Shown in pieces: positions 61,469 through 64,000 of a stretch of 64,000 nt of DNA. This DNA is from Taenia hydatigena (Eukaryota > Platyhelminthes > Cestoda > Cyclophyllidea > Taeniidae), in NCBI GenBank assembly GCA_036345935.2, contig JADWOT020000007.1, forward strand, positions 3,095,050 to 3,159,049. The letters are read 5' to 3'. The position numbers were made by a program, and so were the translations under genes. How positions within the stretch are numbered: the first letter of the stretch is position 1; every line of letters begins with the position of its first letter. The notes below the pieces were generated by a model. The model worked only from the letters and a program-made list of their open reading frames with translations. It made no database searches and had not been told where the DNA came from.

Positions 61469-64000
61469 GTGGAGACATTTGGGTGGGCCCGTCTTGTCGC
61501 CATCTGGAAAAGAAATGAGTTTTATAAAGGTGGCGGTCGTGGATAGACCAAAGGCCTTGGCATATCCCAATCGCGGTATGATTGAATTTAGCCTATGTCT
61601 ACTCCAGCTTCATTTCTCTTTTGTCATATAATCCATACATTTTAAGCCCCTCCTTACTGCCATTTTGCCTTCAAGGGGACTGCACTTGATGGTGCGAGTA
61701 AAATAGAGCCAAACGTTGCAGCAATTCCAAACGCCTGTTCCTCTTTTCTGCTTGATAATTTGCACAGTGGAGCAAAAAGTGTACTCCAAGCACTTCTATA
61801 ACTTATAAAGCGTTTATGGGGGTAGGTATTCTGAAGAGCGATTTTAATTTGATCTTATTCTTCAACGGACAGAGACCACAATTGAAGCTATGTGTGGTGA
61901 TTTCCTGCACAATAGTGCCATCGTGTATGGTCTTGCAAAACAGTTTCACCAACCAAGAAGTGCAGCACATCGCTAGCAATGGTTCTCTCGCACCATTATT
62001 GCAACTGACAAACCATGCCTATTTGGTATTAATATAAACTTTCCAATTAATTTTCAGCAGCTTAAATCAGACTATCCAGAATGTATTGCCCACTTCTAAA
62101 AATATTTCATCTTTCATATTTTAGGTAAGATAGCACGCTAACAGCTGCTTGGGATTATCATTTACAGGAGGCCAACATCTTTTTCGAGGTACCCATCGGA
62201 GCAGAAAACCCGAAGTTAGAGTCAATGAAAATATTTCGCACTTAATAATGGAGCATTGAACACGATTCCTGGATTTGCTCTCACTGTTGCCTCTTCCTGT
62301 ATCTGTGAGTGAGCCGCTTTAAATTTACTTCTAAAAAGGAGTGAATAAAAAATCCACTTCTCTTATTATCATAAATCATGCAAGCAAGCGTGATAAAGTG
62401 GCGACTTACCGGATAGTCAATCACAACCATCACAAAAGGAAGCAGGTTTTTTTCCTTCTACTGCTGCAGTTTTCCTAAAATTTCGTGTTTTCCTGATCAA
62501 AGAAGGCTTACCAGATTTGTAATGCAAATGCGGATTATGATTGTCACATCTACAGTATGTTGATAAGCGAATTTGCTAGTGCATGCTGAGAATGTGAATT
62601 TGAGTTCATTGCGCTTGTCATAATATTTTAAACCTCTGTTCTTCAGTCCGACCGCATTTTATGCAGGCCGCGGTAAAGAAAGAATCAGAAATCAAGGGAA
62701 GGTGGTATGTGGGTGGACCCGCATTCTGAATTCGAAGACATTAGAGTAAGCGATCAGGATGAGAGAGTTGAAGCGAGGTTGTGGCGACAAGCCTATGGAA
62801 AAGGAAATCCCCTTCAGGATTGAGATTAGTTCGATAAAAATAAAACAATTGTTACTGGAAAGAAAGGCGAAGACCGTGCAAATGTTGTAATTTTATCAAT
62901 CCGCACGAGATCGTTCACCACTGTCCCTAAGGACAAACTCCCAGACGCAGACTCATTTCCTCTGGATGTCTAATCCATGCGTATTTGCTCAATTCGGATA
63001 ATCCTGCCTTCACAACAAGGATGGAATAAAGGGCGTGTGTTCAAGCCCTTGCTACCAACATTAGGTATCTTGTGCTAAAATGCATTCATCTCAGTACGGT
63101 CTACATAATAATGGTAGTTATGGTTGCAGTGGTGCCGTAGGAAACTCCTCTTACCACAAAGAACGCAATTTGCTAGTTGATCTAAATGCCTGATCTAATT
63201 TTGGACCTTACTTTCCCGAATATGAACCCATATTTAGAAAAATGTCCAAAATAATGTAAGCTTTGATGCACTCCCTTTCAATGGCCTATATTACAGGTAC
63301 AGTCGAGGGTTGATGCTTGCCAAATAACTGCTTTGATGACCAAGACGTCTGCTAATGGGATAGACGTCGGTTCAGACGTCCAACAATGCAGATCTTGGCA
63401 CTGCTTCAGCTGTCATGGCACCTAAGTGTGGCGTCTGTCTCATCTCTGTCGTTATATTTTGCAAGTAAAGTGGGAGAAGTGAATCACTTAGTAGTGATCC
63501 AGGTAAAGCCTCTTAAAACTTTCAACCTAGTATCTCCTTACTCAAAATAAATGGATGCATAGGCCAAATGATTGGAAATAAATTACAAGATCTATACGAG
63601 TGGGTTGGCAGATTAAGTAAATTTCCTTCTTTAAAACACTTTGAAACCTATTCTAGCTCCTCTAATTCTCATAAAAATTTTATTCAAAATGAAGGATTGG
63701 TTTGAATGCAAAATTCAACGAACGCACCTCAATGAATGACGCTGAACAAATTTATTCCCGGGAGTAGCATTCGTATTCAAGTACAGGTAGTAGTTAACTG
63801 CTCCTATTAGTCTTGAAATGAGTGTAAATCCTGATTTACTGCAAACCGATAAAGTTCTTTGCAAAGTAAATTTGCGAATGTAGCACTAATATACTCATAC
63901 CGAATCGAAAGCGGAAATCTTCGTGCGCATCGTCTTCTTAACGCAAGGAATAAGGTCTGCAGTCCCAAACGTTCTTGCCACATCGTTCCACGAAAACGCA
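61469..64000. other. Downstream sequence, no gene supported
   Basis: No open frame with recognisable content. AATAAA occurs at about 62345 (gtgaataaaaaatcc), a possible poly(A) signal if the F-box gene extends this far. The remainder is AT-rich with no RNA gene or repeat pair identified. Confidence 0.35.

Overview
The window looks like a gene-poor stretch of an invertebrate metazoan nuclear genome. It is AT-rich, CG dinucleotides are not obviously depleted, there is no long uninterrupted coding sequence, and it carries eukaryotic-type cytosolic tRNA genes plus what look like intron-containing genes. A flatworm-like genome would fit the sparse genes and the many old tRNA-derived fragments, but nothing in the sequence proves that.

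Layout. The first 5 kb hold a concentration of tRNA-related sequence: a tRNA-Met-like fragment and an inverted tRNA-Arg-like fragment (653-925), a decayed tRNA-Ser(GCU) (3824-3905), and a head-to-head pair of tRNA-Pro(UGG) and tRNA-Arg(CCG) (4790-5008). An initiator-Met-like tRNA body carrying a UGG anticodon lies at 17737-17808. The best-formed tRNA in the window is tRNA-Gly(UCC) at 47796-47866.

Three families of old, diverged dispersed repeats can be seen by comparing the window with itself. R1 is a direct pair (about 1045-1685 and 53305-53990). R2 is an inverted pair (about 22960-24560 and 34150-35310). R3 is a shorter direct pair (9115-9262 and 17518-17675). None has a recognisable transposase or reverse transcriptase, so their class is unknown.

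Coding content. The only recognisable domain is an F-box in an exon beginning at 60618 on the + strand; its reading frame stays open for 213 codons, the longest in the window. A compact three-exon model at 33930-34448 (76 residues) is supported by matching splice phases, a stop codon and a nearby AATAAA, but it overlaps repeat R2. A handful of short open frames have protein-like composition and no recognised family. The remaining tens of kilobases appear to be intergenic or intronic. No operon, CRISPR array, insertion sequence, rRNA or intact transposon was found.
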